Origin: Acidovorax soli
GTDB taxonomy: Bacteria; Pseudomonadota; Gammaproteobacteria; Burkholderiales; Burkholderiaceae_C
Reading direction: 5' to 3'
DNA length: 64,000 bases
Assembly: GCF_014207955.1 (NCBI RefSeq)
Contig: NZ_JACHLK010000024.1
Span: 1 to 64,000, forward strand
Each line of letters opens with the position of its first letter. Position 1 is the first letter of the stretch. Under the pieces are notes generated by a model. That model did no database searches. It worked only from the letters and a program-made list of their open reading frames with translations, and was not told the origin of the DNA. The position numbers were made by a program, and so were the translations under genes. This document shows, piece by piece, positions 50,084 to 59,043 of this stretch.

Positions 50084-51553
50084 ATGGAATTCCAGCTGAT
50101 GTTCAGCGCCTTCCAGGCGCAAGCGGCGCACGCGCGCTGGCCCCAGCAGCGCCAGCTGCACGAATGCCTGCGCCAGGGCATACGCAGTGGTACCCTGGCC
50201 AGCGGCGCACGCCTGCCCGCCAGCCGAGCGCTGGCGGCCGAGCTGGGCGTGGCGCGCAACAGCGTGCTCTATGCCTACGAGCAACTGGCGAGCGAGGGCT
50301 TCATCCTCGCCAACCGGCGCGGCAGCGTGGTGGCGCCCCTGGCCGGGCGGCTGGCGGCCGCCGAGCAGCCCCGGCAGGATGCACCTGCACCGCGTGCCAG
50401 CCTGTCGCGGCGCGCGCAGAACATGCCGGCGCTGCCGGGCTCCGAAACCGCGGCCGCGTTCGCCCCGGGTGTGCCGGCGCTGGGCGAGTTCCCGGTGCTG
50501 CGCTGGCGGCGCACGCTGGACAAGGCCTGGGCCTCGCTCCGGCCTGCCGAGCTCAACTATGCCGACCCGGCGGGCGAGCCCGCGCTGCGCGAGGCCATTG
50601 CCGGCCATCTGCGCGTGGCGCGCGGCGCGCTGGTCGAGGCCGCGCAGGTCTTCATCACCGACGGCACGCAAGGCAGCCTGGACCTGGCCGCCCGCGCGTT
50701 TGCCGACGCGGGCGACAAGGTGTGGATGGAGAACCCCGGCTACCAGGGCGCGGTGGCGGCCTTTCGCGCGGCGCAGCTCAAGACCGTGGGCATCGTGGTC
50801 GATGCCGAGGGCATGGCCCCCACCGCCAGCGACTGGCTGCGCCAGCGCCCGCGGCTCATCTACACCACGCCCTCGCACCAGTACCCCGTGGGCAGCGTGC
50901 TGAGCCTGGCGCGGCGTCTGGCACTGATCGACGGCGCGCGCCAGGCCGGCGCGCTGGTGATCGAGGACGACTACGACAGCGAGTTCCGCCACGACGGCCC
51001 GCCCATGGCCTGCATGCAGGGCCTGGCGCCCGATGCGCCCGTGGTCTACCTGGGCACCTTCAGCAAGACGTTTTTCCCGGGCCTGCGCATCGGCTTCATG
51101 GTGGTGCCCACGGCCCTGGCGCCCGCGCTGGCCCTGCTGCTGGACCGCGCCGCGCCGCGCGGGCGCACGGCCGAGCAGCGCGCGCTGGCCGAGTTCATCG
51201 TGAGCGGCCAGTTCGCCTTGCACCTGCGGCGCATGCGCCGCCTGTACCGCCAGCGCCGCGATGCGCTGGTGGCCGCGCTGGCACAGCACCTGGGCGATGT
51301 GGCCAGCGTGCACGGCGGCACGGCCGGCATGCACCTGGCGCTGCGCCTGCACGACGGCGCGGCCGACGACGTGGCGCTGAGCGCGCGCCTCATGGCGCAG
51401 CACGGCATCATGGCCCCAGCCCTGAGCCTGCACGCCGTGGGCCTGCGCGCCCAGCCCTGGCGCGGCTTTCTGCTGGGCTATGCGCAGGTGCCGGTGGAAG
51501 CCATGGAGCCGCTGGTGAAAAAGCTGGCGGGCGTGGTCAGCGCGGCTGGGTGA
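50084..51553 (+). CDS. MocR/PdxR-type regulator (GntR helix-turn-helix fused to an aminotransferase domain)
   Basis: 489 aa. Winged helix at about 20-82 (LPASRALAAELGVARNSVLYAYEQL) and a fold-type I aminotransferase domain at about 110-480, with LVIEDDYDSEF and Schiff-base Lys328 in YLGTFSKTFFPG. MocR proteins sense PLP or an amino acid adduct. The divergent PNPOx-like gene is the natural target. The 109-bp gap has no obvious direct repeat that I can be sure of. Its 3' end overlaps the convergent MFS gene by 17 bp. Confidence 0.92.
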   Translation: MEFQLMFSAFQAQAAHARWPQQRQLHECLRQGIRSGTLASGARLPASRALAAELGVARNSVLYAYEQLASEGFILANRRGSVVAPLAGRLAAAEQPRQDAPAPRASLSRRAQNMPALPGSETAAAFAPGVPALGEFPVLRWRRTLDKAWASLRPAELNYADPAGEPALREAIAGHLRVARGALVEAAQVFITDGTQGSLDLAARAFADAGDKVWMENPGYQGAVAAFRAAQLKTVGIVVDAEGMAPTASDWLRQRPRLIYTTPSHQYPVGSVLSLARRLALIDGARQAGALVIEDDYDSEFRHDGPPMACMQGLAPDAPVVYLGTFSKTFFPGLRIGFMVVPTALAPALALLLDRAAPRGRTAEQRALAEFIVSGQFALHLRRMRRLYRQRRDALVAALAQHLGDVASVHGGTAGMHLALRLHDGAADDVALSARLMAQHGIMAPALSLHAVGLRAQPWRGFLLGYAQVPVEAMEPLVKKLAGVVSAAG

Positions 51554-52793
51554 TCAGTGGGGATACTGGCAGGAGCCTGAACGCCAACGAGGCCAGCGCC
51601 AGCCAGGCCGCTATGGCCAGGCACACCATCCGGTAGGGCTCGATGCCCCACGCCCCGGCCCAGGCCGCCACCAGGCCGGTCACCGATTGCATCAGCGCCA
51701 CGCCCAGGAACATGGACATGGTGTACAGCGACAGGGCGCGCCCGGTCATCTCGGCCGGGTAGGAGGCGCGCGCATCGCTGTACTGCAGCACGCCATAGCC
51801 CGACAGCAGCCCCATGAGAAAGATCAATGCCACGGTGGCCGCGCCGTGGTGCAAAAAGGCCAGCAGCGCAAACAGGCTGGCCATCAGCAGTGAGGCGTTG
51901 CCGATCCAGGCGCGGCGCCGGCGGGTGCCCGGGTCCATGCGCCCAAAGGCAGCCGGGGTGAAGACCGCGATCAATGACAGCGCCAGCGCCACATTGCCGC
52001 TGTCCAGCAGTGAAAAGCCAAACCGGTTGGTCAGCAAGGGCCCCAGCCACAGGCCGCGCAGCGTGAGGAAGGCGGCATAGCACGACATGCCCAGCACCAC
52101 GATGCCCCAGGTGTGGGGCACGGTGAGCAGCTCGGCAAAGCGCGCGAGCGACTGCCCCCAGCTTTCCTGCGGGGTGGGCGCTGCATCAGGAGCCGCGGGT
52201 TCATGCACCAGCGCGAAGATCAGCACCCACGACAGCACGCTCAGCACCGCCAGCAGGCCGAAGCCCGTGCGCCAGCCCCAGTGCTGCACCACCCAGGCCA
52301 GCGGCGTGCCGGTGAAGATCAGGCCCAGGCTGCCCACGCCCATGCTCATGCCCGAGTAGAAGGCAAAGCGTTCGACCGAGAAATACCGTGCAATGAACAG
52401 CGTGCACGCCACGAACGCCGGCGAGTAGCCGACCCCGATCAGCACCTGCCCGGCCATCAGCCAGCCATGGCTGGGCGCCAGCGCCGACAGGGCCGCGCCG
52501 GCAATGCCCAGCGGCGCCGCCGCCAGCACCGTGCGGCGCAGGCCATAGCGGTCAAGGCCAATGCCCATGAGCAGCTGCGCGATGCCGAACGACAGGCCGA
52601 ACAGCCCGGCAAAGGCACCCAGCGACGAGGCACCCAGGCCAAAGTCCGCCTGCAGCCCCTGGGCCACGATGGAGGCGGTGGTGCGGTAGGCCTGGCTGAG
52701 TGCGAAGCCTGACAGCAGGGCCAGGAGCATGAGCCAGAGGGGTTGGGTGCGTGGTGAGGGGGGGATCGTGGGAGAGGAAGGCGACGGTGGCAT
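51537..52793 (-). CDS. MFS transporter
   Basis: 418 aa with about 12 hydrophobic segments in two halves and a central hydrophilic loop (HEPAAPDAAPTPQESWG). The MFS loop motif after helix 2 is weakly present (GLDRYGLRRTVLAA). Inner-membrane secondary carrier; direction and substrate cannot be read. A single gene, 102 bp downstream of the EF-G-like gene. Confidence 0.88.
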   Translation of the reverse strand: MPPSPSSPTIPPSPRTQPLWLMLLALLSGFALSQAYRTTASIVAQGLQADFGLGASSLGAFAGLFGLSFGIAQLLMGIGLDRYGLRRTVLAAAPLGIAGAALSALAPSHGWLMAGQVLIGVGYSPAFVACTLFIARYFSVERFAFYSGMSMGVGSLGLIFTGTPLAWVVQHWGWRTGFGLLAVLSVLSWVLIFALVHEPAAPDAAPTPQESWGQSLARFAELLTVPHTWGIVVLGMSCYAAFLTLRGLWLGPLLTNRFGFSLLDSGNVALALSLIAVFTPAAFGRMDPGTRRRRAWIGNASLLMASLFALLAFLHHGAATVALIFLMGLLSGYGVLQYSDARASYPAEMTGRALSLYTMSMFLGVALMQSVTGLVAAWAGAWGIEPYRMVCLAIAAWLALASLAFRLLPVSPLITQPR

Positions 52794-52895
52794 GCGGGGG
52801 ATTGTGCAGTGCGCGGGCGTGGCGTGCAGGGAACTGGTTGGTGATCCCCGGGGCGGCTGCGCCGATGCATTCTGCGCTTCCCGCTCTGAATGGCC

Positions 52896-54956
52896 CTAGT
52901 CCTCTTCGCGCACCCGGTACTGCCCCGTCAGTGTCTGCTGGACGGCCGGCGGCACGGCCTCGTAGTGCGACAACGCGGTGGTGTAGCGGCCCTGGCCGCT
53001 GGTCATCGCATTGAGCCGCGACTGGTAGTTGGCCATCTCAGCCTCGGGCACCTGCCCGCCGATGGCCACCGTGCCGGCCTCCCGGCCCGATGTGCCGGTG
53101 ACCAGCCCGCGCCGCAACGACAGGTCACTGGTGACGTCGCCAACGGAATGCTCGGGCACGGAGATCTCGACCTGGACGATGGGCTCGAGCACGGCCGGCC
53201 GGGCTTCGCGGATCGCCGCCATGAAGGCCTTGCGGCCGGCGGTCGCAAAGGCGATGTCCTTGCTGTCCACGCTGTGGTGCTTGCCGTCGTACACCACAAC
53301 GCGCACATCGACCACGGGGTAGCCGGCGATCGCGCCGCTCGCCAGCACCTCGCGCACGCCTTTCTCGACGGCGGGGATGAACTGGCCCGGGATCGTGCCG
53401 CCCCTGACTTCGTCGGCGAACTCGAAGCCCGCGCCGCGCGCGAGCGGCTCGATGCGCAGGAAGACTTCGGCGAACTGGCCGGCGCCGCCGCTCTGCTTCT
53501 TGTGGCGGTGGTGGCCCTCGGCCGGTGCGGTCACGGTCTCGCGGTAGGCGATGCGCGGTGGCCGCGTCTGGACCTCGAAGCGGTACACCTCGCGCAGGCG
53601 TTCGAGCACGATGCGCAGGTGCAGCTCGCCAAGCCCGTAAAGAACCGTCTCATTGGTCGCGGCCACGTGCTCGATGCGCAGGCACGGGTCTTCGGCCGCG
53701 AGCTTGCCGAGGATCTCCCAGGCGCGCTGCTCGTCGCCATGGCGCTTGGGCTCCACGGCCAGGCCGTACACCGGTACCGGAAACGCCAGCGGCGCGAGAT
53801 GCACATGGCTGTCTTCCTGCGCATCGTGCAGCACGGCATCGAAATGGATCTCGTCGACCTTGGCCACCGCCACGATGTCGCCCGGCACCGCATGCGACAC
53901 CTCGACATGGTCCTTGCCCTGGAGCATGAACAAATGCCCCACCTTGAAGGGCTTGCGGCCGTCGCCGATGTAGAGCTGGCTGTCGCGCGTGACCGTGCCC
54001 TGGTGCACGCGGAAGATGCCCATCTTGCCGACAAAGGGGTCGATGGTGACCTTGAACACATGCGCCAGCACGTGCAGCGTCGGGTCAGGCTTGGCCTCCA
54101 TGGGCATGGCCTCTGCGCCCTCGCCAGCGATGAAGCTCGGCGGGTTGGCTTCGGTGGGATCGGGCAGGAGCTTGACGATCACATCCAGCAGCTCGGCCAC
54201 GCCGGCGCCGCTGCGCGACGAGACAAAGCACACCGGGATCAGGTGACCTTCGCGCAGTGCCTGCTCGAGCGGCGCGTGCAGTTCGGCCGGATCCATGTCG
54301 CCGTCTTCGAGGTAGCGGTCGACGAAGGCCGCGTCGACCTCGACGACCTGCTCCACCAGCGCGCGGTGCGCCGCTTCGACGGGGCCGAAGTCAGACTGCC
54401 CGAAACGGTTGAAGAAGCAGTCCACGACCCGCCTGCCGACCCTGTCGGGCAGGTTCAGCGGCAGGCATTCGCGGCCAAAGGTCGCCTGGATGTCGGCCAA
54501 CAGGCCCGCCAGCGAGACGCCCTGCGCGTCGGTCTTGGTGACGATGACCATGCGGGCGAGGCGGCGCGAGGCGGCGTATGCCATCATGCGCACCGCCATC
54601 GGTTCGATGCCGGTGGCGGCATTGATGACCACCGCTGCCGTCTCGACCGCCTCCAGCGCCGGCATGCTCTGGCCGAGGAAGTCGGGGCCGCCGGGCGTGT
54701 CGATCAGGTGGATGCGCGTGTTGGCATGCGTGAGGTGCATCACCGAAGCATTGAGCGAGTGCTGCATGCGGCGCTCCAGCGGGTCGTGGTCGCTCACGGT
54801 GCTGCCACGCTCGATGCTGCCGCACGCTCCGATGGCCCCCGCCTGGTACAGCAGGGCCTCGGCGAGCGAGCTCTTGCCCGCGGCCGCAGCGCCCACGAGC
54901 GCCAGCGTTCGCACGGATTGCATTTCGGCCGCGAGGCCGTTCGAGCGGTTTGGCAT
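52896..54956 (-). CDS. EF-G-like GTPase with altered G-domain motifs
   Basis: 686 aa from the ATG at 54956, preceded by AAAGGAG. EF-G architecture: G domain, domain II (HVFKVTIDPFVGKMGIFRV), and domains III-V (YGLGELHLRIVLERL; GHHRHKKQSGGAGQFAEV; VPEHSVGDVTSDLSLRRG). P-loop is GAAAAGKSS (22-30) instead of AHIDAGKTT. G3 is DTPGGPDF (86-93), where translational GTPases have DTPGHVDF, so the catalytic His is missing. G4 is TKTD. It belongs to the EF-G-like (not FusA) group, and slow or no GTP hydrolysis is likely. Confidence 0.88.
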   Translation of the reverse strand: MPNRSNGLAAEMQSVRTLALVGAAAAGKSSLAEALLYQAGAIGACGSIERGSTVSDHDPLERRMQHSLNASVMHLTHANTRIHLIDTPGGPDFLGQSMPALEAVETAAVVINAATGIEPMAVRMMAYAASRRLARMVIVTKTDAQGVSLAGLLADIQATFGRECLPLNLPDRVGRRVVDCFFNRFGQSDFGPVEAAHRALVEQVVEVDAAFVDRYLEDGDMDPAELHAPLEQALREGHLIPVCFVSSRSGAGVAELLDVIVKLLPDPTEANPPSFIAGEGAEAMPMEAKPDPTLHVLAHVFKVTIDPFVGKMGIFRVHQGTVTRDSQLYIGDGRKPFKVGHLFMLQGKDHVEVSHAVPGDIVAVAKVDEIHFDAVLHDAQEDSHVHLAPLAFPVPVYGLAVEPKRHGDEQRAWEILGKLAAEDPCLRIEHVAATNETVLYGLGELHLRIVLERLREVYRFEVQTRPPRIAYRETVTAPAEGHHRHKKQSGGAGQFAEVFLRIEPLARGAGFEFADEVRGGTIPGQFIPAVEKGVREVLASGAIAGYPVVDVRVVVYDGKHHSVDSKDIAFATAGRKAFMAAIREARPAVLEPIVQVEISVPEHSVGDVTSDLSLRRGLVTGTSGREAGTVAIGGQVPEAEMANYQSRLNAMTSGQGRYTTALSHYEAVPPAVQQTLTGQYRVREED

Positions 54957-55294
54957 GGCTGGACTCCTTTGCGCGCCCGCAAGACCGACCCGGCGGCCTG
55001 AAGGGGGCTCACGCGTTGCGTGTGGATGTGGAGCCAGCGTACGGGATTGGCCGCGCCGGTGCAAGTTGATTGCGCCGCCGACTCAGGTTGGCCTGGTGGC
55101 CTGAACAAAACAACGCGCGGCTTTGCCAGTAAGCACTGGCCCTGCAAAGCCCGGCTGCTGTGGCCAGTCGCTGGGAAAAAACTGGCGGGCATGGTGCAGG
55201 GGCCCCATCGGAACCTGGCACAGCCCGCCATCGCGACCAAGTCACCGCCAAAGCCACCAGGAGAGGGCGGTGCCTTGCGCAAACCTTGGTGCCG
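54957..55294. other. 338-bp gap between the EF-G-like and Bug genes
   Basis: Holds the EF-G-like ribosome site and leader on its left side and the hairpin 55119-55151 in the middle. No convincing gene on either strand; the short open frames here lack protein-like composition. Confidence 0.6.
55119..55151 (-). terminator. Probable intrinsic terminator of the porin-Bug transcript
   Basis: Outer stem GGCTTTGC (55119-55126) / GCAAAGCC (55144-55151) and inner stem CAGT-AAGC-ACTG. On the minus strand the stem is followed within a few bases by a T-rich run (GTTGTTTTGTT). It lies 144 bp past the stop of the leftward Bug gene. Confidence 0.55.
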
Positions 55295-56281
55295 TCACTC
55301 CATTGTGATCTTGGAGCTGGTCACGATGTCCCGGTACAGCGCGGCCTGCGGCTTGATGAAGGCCTTGAACTCGGGCCCGGCCATGGGCGCCACGGTGATG
55401 CCCGCGTCCGCCAGCTTCTGGCGCAGCTCGGGCTGGGCCAGCGTTTCCTTCAGGGCCTTGTCGTACGCGGCCACGGTGGCGGCGGGCGTGCCGGCCTTGA
55501 GGAACAGGCCTTGCCACAGGGGCAGGGCCATGCCGGTGAAGCCGTCTTCTTCGCCGATGCGCTTCACGTCAGGCAACTGCGGCACGCGCACCGTGTCGGA
55601 GACCGACAGGGCCTTGATCTTGCCGTCCTTGAGGAAGGGCATGGCGGTGGAGAGCACCAGCATGGCGCTGTCCACCTGGCCGCCCACCAGGTCGTTGGTG
55701 ATGTGCGTGCCGCCGCGGTAGGGCACGTGCAGCATGGCGACCTTGGCCTGCTTGTTGATGAGCGCGCCGTACAGGTGCTGCATGGTGCCGATGCCCGGCG
55801 TGGCGAAGTTGATGCTGTCCTTGCCGCCCTTGCGCAATGCGGCCACCAGGTCGGCCAGGCTGGCATACGGCGCGGCCTTGGGCACGGCGAAGACCATAGG
55901 CACGGTGCTCATGCGGCCCACGGGCACCAGGTCGTTGTCCCAGTCGAGCTTGACCTTGGCGTTGACCATGGGCACGACCACCGTGTCGGTGCCGCCCATG
56001 TAGAGCAGGCTGCCATCGGCGGGGCCATTGAGCACGCGCTGCGCGGCCAGCATGCCGCTGGCACCGGCCACGTTCTCGATGATGACGGTGCGCGCCAGGC
56101 GCTTGCCCAGCTCGGCACCCACGATGCGCGCCACCAGGTCGGCGCTGCCGCCGGCCGAGTAGCCCACGATGAGCGAGATGGGCTTGCTGTTGCTGTCGCC
56201 CTGGGCATGGGCCACCAGGGTGGGGGCGAGTGTGCCGGCGGCGATGGCGCCGGCCTGGCTCAGGAGTTGTCTGCGTTGCAT
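55295..56281 (-). CDS. Bug-family periplasmic solute-binding protein
   Basis: 328 aa. MQRRQLLSQAGAIAAG is a Tat-like signal, cleaved near LVAHAQG. ISLIVGYSAGGSADLVARIV and VIIENVAGASGMLAAQRVL are the family motifs. It follows the porin gene by 14 bp on the same strand, so outer-membrane passage and periplasmic capture are probably co-expressed for the substrate of the divergent lyase. Confidence 0.92.
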   Translation of the reverse strand: MQRRQLLSQAGAIAAGTLAPTLVAHAQGDSNSKPISLIVGYSAGGSADLVARIVGAELGKRLARTVIIENVAGASGMLAAQRVLNGPADGSLLYMGGTDTVVVPMVNAKVKLDWDNDLVPVGRMSTVPMVFAVPKAAPYASLADLVAALRKGGKDSINFATPGIGTMQHLYGALINKQAKVAMLHVPYRGGTHITNDLVGGQVDSAMLVLSTAMPFLKDGKIKALSVSDTVRVPQLPDVKRIGEEDGFTGMALPLWQGLFLKAGTPAATVAAYDKALKETLAQPELRQKLADAGITVAPMAGPEFKAFIKPQAALYRDIVTSSKITME

Positions 56282-56295
56282 GGCATGCCTCCTGG

Positions 56296-57327
56296 TCAGA
56301 ACGTGTGCTTCACGCCGAAATCGATCGCCGTGGTGCGGGTGAGGCCATCGCGCTTGGCGGTGCCCAGGTTGGTGTAGAGCAGGGTGCGGCGGCTCAGGTC
56401 GTACTGCAGGCCCAGGCCGATCATCTGCGAATCGAGATTTGTTGCGGGCTTGAGGCTGCCAACCATGATGTAGGTGCGGCCAAAGCCCAGCGGCACCAGG
56501 GCCGAGACGCTGTAGGCCGTGGCATCGCCGTTGAGCCCGCCCTTGGCGCGGCTGACGCTGGCCTTGGCCTGCACCACGCCGAAATCGTAGCCGCCCGCCA
56601 CCAGCTCCATGTGCGTGCTGGAGTCGAGCCGGTCGAACGCGGCGCCCAGCCACACCGGGCCGTTCTTGTACTGCAGGTTGCCCGAGGTGGCGTTGCTGCG
56701 CGTGCCCTCGCCCAGGGCCGCGGCGATCTCGGCGCTCACGCCCGCGATGGTGGGCGACTTGTAGCCGACCGTGTTGGCCCAGCGGATGTTGGAAGCCTCC
56801 ACCGTGGCGGCCACCGGCGTGTAGTTGGCGTAGGTATAGGCCGAGCCGAGCTGGCTCACATAGCTCCAGTAGGTGGGGTCGGCGTTCAGGGCCACGGTGT
56901 AGGCGGCCGAGTATTCGCGGCCGGCGTACACCTCGCCCCAGTCCTTGCTGCCCACGGCCACCACCGAGCGGCCCAGCCAGTACACGCTGGCATTGCTGGG
57001 CGCGCCGGTGTCGGCGGCAAAGCGGTGCTCGAGCTGGAAGCGCGAATACAGGCCGCCGCCCATGTCCTCGCGCGCTGCAAAGCCCAGGCGCGAGGTGTTG
57101 CCGGCCTTGAGCGTCCACACCAGCGGCGTCACGCCGCGGCCGGGCAGCAGCGCGCCCGGCGTGGTGCCGCCGTTGGCGCGCGCCAGGCCCTGGTCGACGA
57201 TGCCGTAGATGGTGAGCGAGGACTGCGCCTGCACCGCACTGGGGGTGCCCAGGCCGGCCAGGGCCAGCAGCAGGGCGAGGGAGGGGGTGGAGCAGGCAAG
57301 GGTGCCTGCGGGGGAATGCCGCGTCAT
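56296..57327 (-). CDS. Gram-negative general porin (Burkholderiales OmpC/Omp32 type)
   Basis: 343 aa. Signal peptide to about residue 35 (LGTPSAVQAQ), then SSLTIYGIVDQGLARANGG, the typical first strand of Comamonadaceae porins. The alternating beta strands end in FGVKHTF with the C-terminal Phe needed for outer-membrane insertion. Divergent from the lyase, first gene of the porin-Bug unit. Confidence 0.93.
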   Translation of the reverse strand: MTRHSPAGTLACSTPSLALLLALAGLGTPSAVQAQSSLTIYGIVDQGLARANGGTTPGALLPGRGVTPLVWTLKAGNTSRLGFAAREDMGGGLYSRFQLEHRFAADTGAPSNASVYWLGRSVVAVGSKDWGEVYAGREYSAAYTVALNADPTYWSYVSQLGSAYTYANYTPVAATVEASNIRWANTVGYKSPTIAGVSAEIAAALGEGTRSNATSGNLQYKNGPVWLGAAFDRLDSSTHMELVAGGYDFGVVQAKASVSRAKGGLNGDATAYSVSALVPLGFGRTYIMVGSLKPATNLDSQMIGLGLQYDLSRRTLLYTNLGTAKRDGLTRTTAIDFGVKHTF

Positions 57328-57378
57328 GGTGGTTCTGTCTCCGATTGGATGGGGTTTGTGGCTGACGGGCAAATTGTA

Positions 57379-57495
57379 TGTATTGAATTTGAATTGTGCA
57401 ATACAATGCAATTCAATCGATGCCAGGAGGTGACCGATACGGCATAAGCGTTCGATTCGATTCCTAGGCAAATCAATGCAATACAAATGCAATCC
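57379..57495. promoter_or_regulatory. Operator cluster with CAATACAA half-sites between porin and lyase
   Basis: TGTATTG-N13-CAATACA (57379-57385 and 57399-57405) is a perfect inverted repeat. GCAATACAATGCAAT at 57398-57412 recurs as GCAATACAAATGCAAT at 57478-57493, 80 bp away. CAATACAAT appears again at 60186-60194 before the GntR/LacI-hybrid gene. The region is much more AT-rich than its surroundings and serves two divergent promoters. Confidence 0.65.
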
Positions 57496-57515
57496 AGGGA
57501 CATACCCTAGGTTGT

Positions 57516-58895
57516 ATGAACGGAGCACACATGGCGGTCGGAATGTTCGAATCCTTCATCACGGGCCACTGGTTCAATGCCGAGGCCAAGGCCCTGTGGA
57601 GCGACACGGCCACCCTGCAGGCCTGGCTCGATGTAGAGGCCGCGCTGGCCCGCGCCCAGGCCGAGCTGGGCGTGATACCGGCCGAGGCGGCGCCGGTGAT
57701 CGCCGCCCACGCGCGCGCCGAGCTGTTCGACCTGCCGCAGCTGGCCGAGGCGATTGCCTTTGCCCAGCACCCGCTGGTGCCGGTGCTGCACCGCTTCGAG
57801 CAGCTGTGCGGCGAGCCGGCGGCCGGCTACATCCACTGGGGCGCGACCACGCAGAACATCTTCGACACCGCCAGCGCGCTGCAGATGCAGCGCACGCACG
57901 CGCTGCTGGCGGGGCATCTGGGTGCGGCCATCGACGCGCTGGCCGCGCTGGCCCTGGCGCACCAGGCCACGCCCATGGCCGGGCGCACGCATGGCCAGCA
58001 TGCGCTGCCCATGACGCTGGGCTTCAAGCTCGCGGGCTGGGTGGACGAACTGGGCCGCAGCCGCCAGCGCCTGGCCGAGCGGCTGGCCGCCTCGTTCCCG
58101 GCCAGCATGGGCGGGGCCATCGGCACCTTTGCCGCCACCGGGCCGCTGGGGCCTGCGGTGCAGGCGCGTCTGGCCGAGCAACTGGGCCTGCAGCCCGCGG
58201 CGCTGCCGCTGCGCGCCTCTTTCGACCGGGCGGGCGACTACCTGGCCGCGCTGGGCCTCTTGGCGGGCACGGCGCAGAAAATCGCGCAGGACCTGGTCTT
58301 TCTGCAGCGCACCGAGATCGGCGAGGTGGCCGAGGCCTTTCACCTGGGCAAGGTGGGCAGCTCCACCATGGCGCAAAAGCGCAACCCATCGACCGCGCTG
58401 CTGCTGGTGAGCCTGGCGCGCATGCTGCGCACGCGCACCCAGGCCGCGCAGGACACCATGGTGCGCATGGACGAGGGCGATTCATCGGCCACCAATGTGG
58501 CCGACACCCTGCTGCCCGAAGTCGCCATCATTGCCACCTCGCTGGCCGAAACGCTGGCGCGCCTGGCGCGCGGGCTGGTGGTGGATGAAGAGGCCATGGC
58601 ACGCAACCTGGGGCTCACGCAGGGGCTGATCGCATCGGAAGCCGTGATGATGCGGCTGACCCAGCGCATGGGCCGGCACGAGGCGCACCGGCTGCTCTAC
58701 GCGGCGGCGCAGCGCGCGCAGTCCGAAGGGCTGCCCTTTGTGGAGGCGATCCGTGCGCTGCCGCCGTTCGAGGGCCGTGCACTGCCGGCCGACCTGCTGC
58801 AGGCGCTGGATGCGGCGGCCTATGTGGGCGAGTCGGCCGCGCTCACGGTGCAGACCGTGGCGCGTGTGGCGCCTGGTGTGCTGTCCCGCAAATAG
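57516..58895 (+). CDS. Fumarase/aspartase-superfamily lyase (adenylosuccinate lyase or carboxymuconate cycloisomerase-like)
   Basis: 459 aa. The superfamily signature is GSSTMAQKRNP (about residues 287-297). Other motifs: HWGATTQNIFDTA and GRTHGQHALPMTLGFKL. The overall layout is closest to PcaB-type 3-carboxy-cis,cis-muconate cycloisomerases and their relatives. The substrate is uncertain; a dicarboxylate or amino-dicarboxylate supplied by the divergent porin and Bug protein is likely. The last seven codons lie in the arm of the palindromic element 58876-59036, so the C-terminus may be derived from it. Confidence 0.9.
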   Translation: MNGAHMAVGMFESFITGHWFNAEAKALWSDTATLQAWLDVEAALARAQAELGVIPAEAAPVIAAHARAELFDLPQLAEAIAFAQHPLVPVLHRFEQLCGEPAAGYIHWGATTQNIFDTASALQMQRTHALLAGHLGAAIDALAALALAHQATPMAGRTHGQHALPMTLGFKLAGWVDELGRSRQRLAERLAASFPASMGGAIGTFAATGPLGPAVQARLAEQLGLQPAALPLRASFDRAGDYLAALGLLAGTAQKIAQDLVFLQRTEIGEVAEAFHLGKVGSSTMAQKRNPSTALLLVSLARMLRTRTQAAQDTMVRMDEGDSSATNVADTLLPEVAIIATSLAETLARLARGLVVDEEAMARNLGLTQGLIASEAVMMRLTQRMGRHEAHRLLYAAAQRAQSEGLPFVEAIRALPPFEGRALPADLLQALDAAAYVGESAALTVQTVARVAPGVLSRK

Positions 58896-59036
58896 GTGGT
58901 ACAAGTAAAACCGATGGATTTCGCGCCATGGCAAGGCGCAAACCGCAGCGATAGCCGGTGCTATCGCGAGGATTTGCAACGCAGCCATGGCGTGAAAGAC
59001 ACGGTTTTAGTACCACTTATTTGTGGGACAGCACAC
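58876..59036. mobile_element. 161-bp palindromic element between convergent genes
   Basis: Outer arms, read inward from each end, match at 25 of the first 27 positions (starting GTGTGCTGTCCC), continue imperfectly through AAAACCG and GCCATGG, and end in a perfect apical hairpin GCGATAGC-CGGT-GCTATCGC (58948-58967). It overlaps the lyase stop on the left and ends 7 bp before the stop of the GntR/LacI gene. It may work as a bidirectional terminator. The core 58930-58986 is homologous to the core of 26409-26584. Confidence 0.8.
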
Positions 59037-59043
59037 TGGCTGC

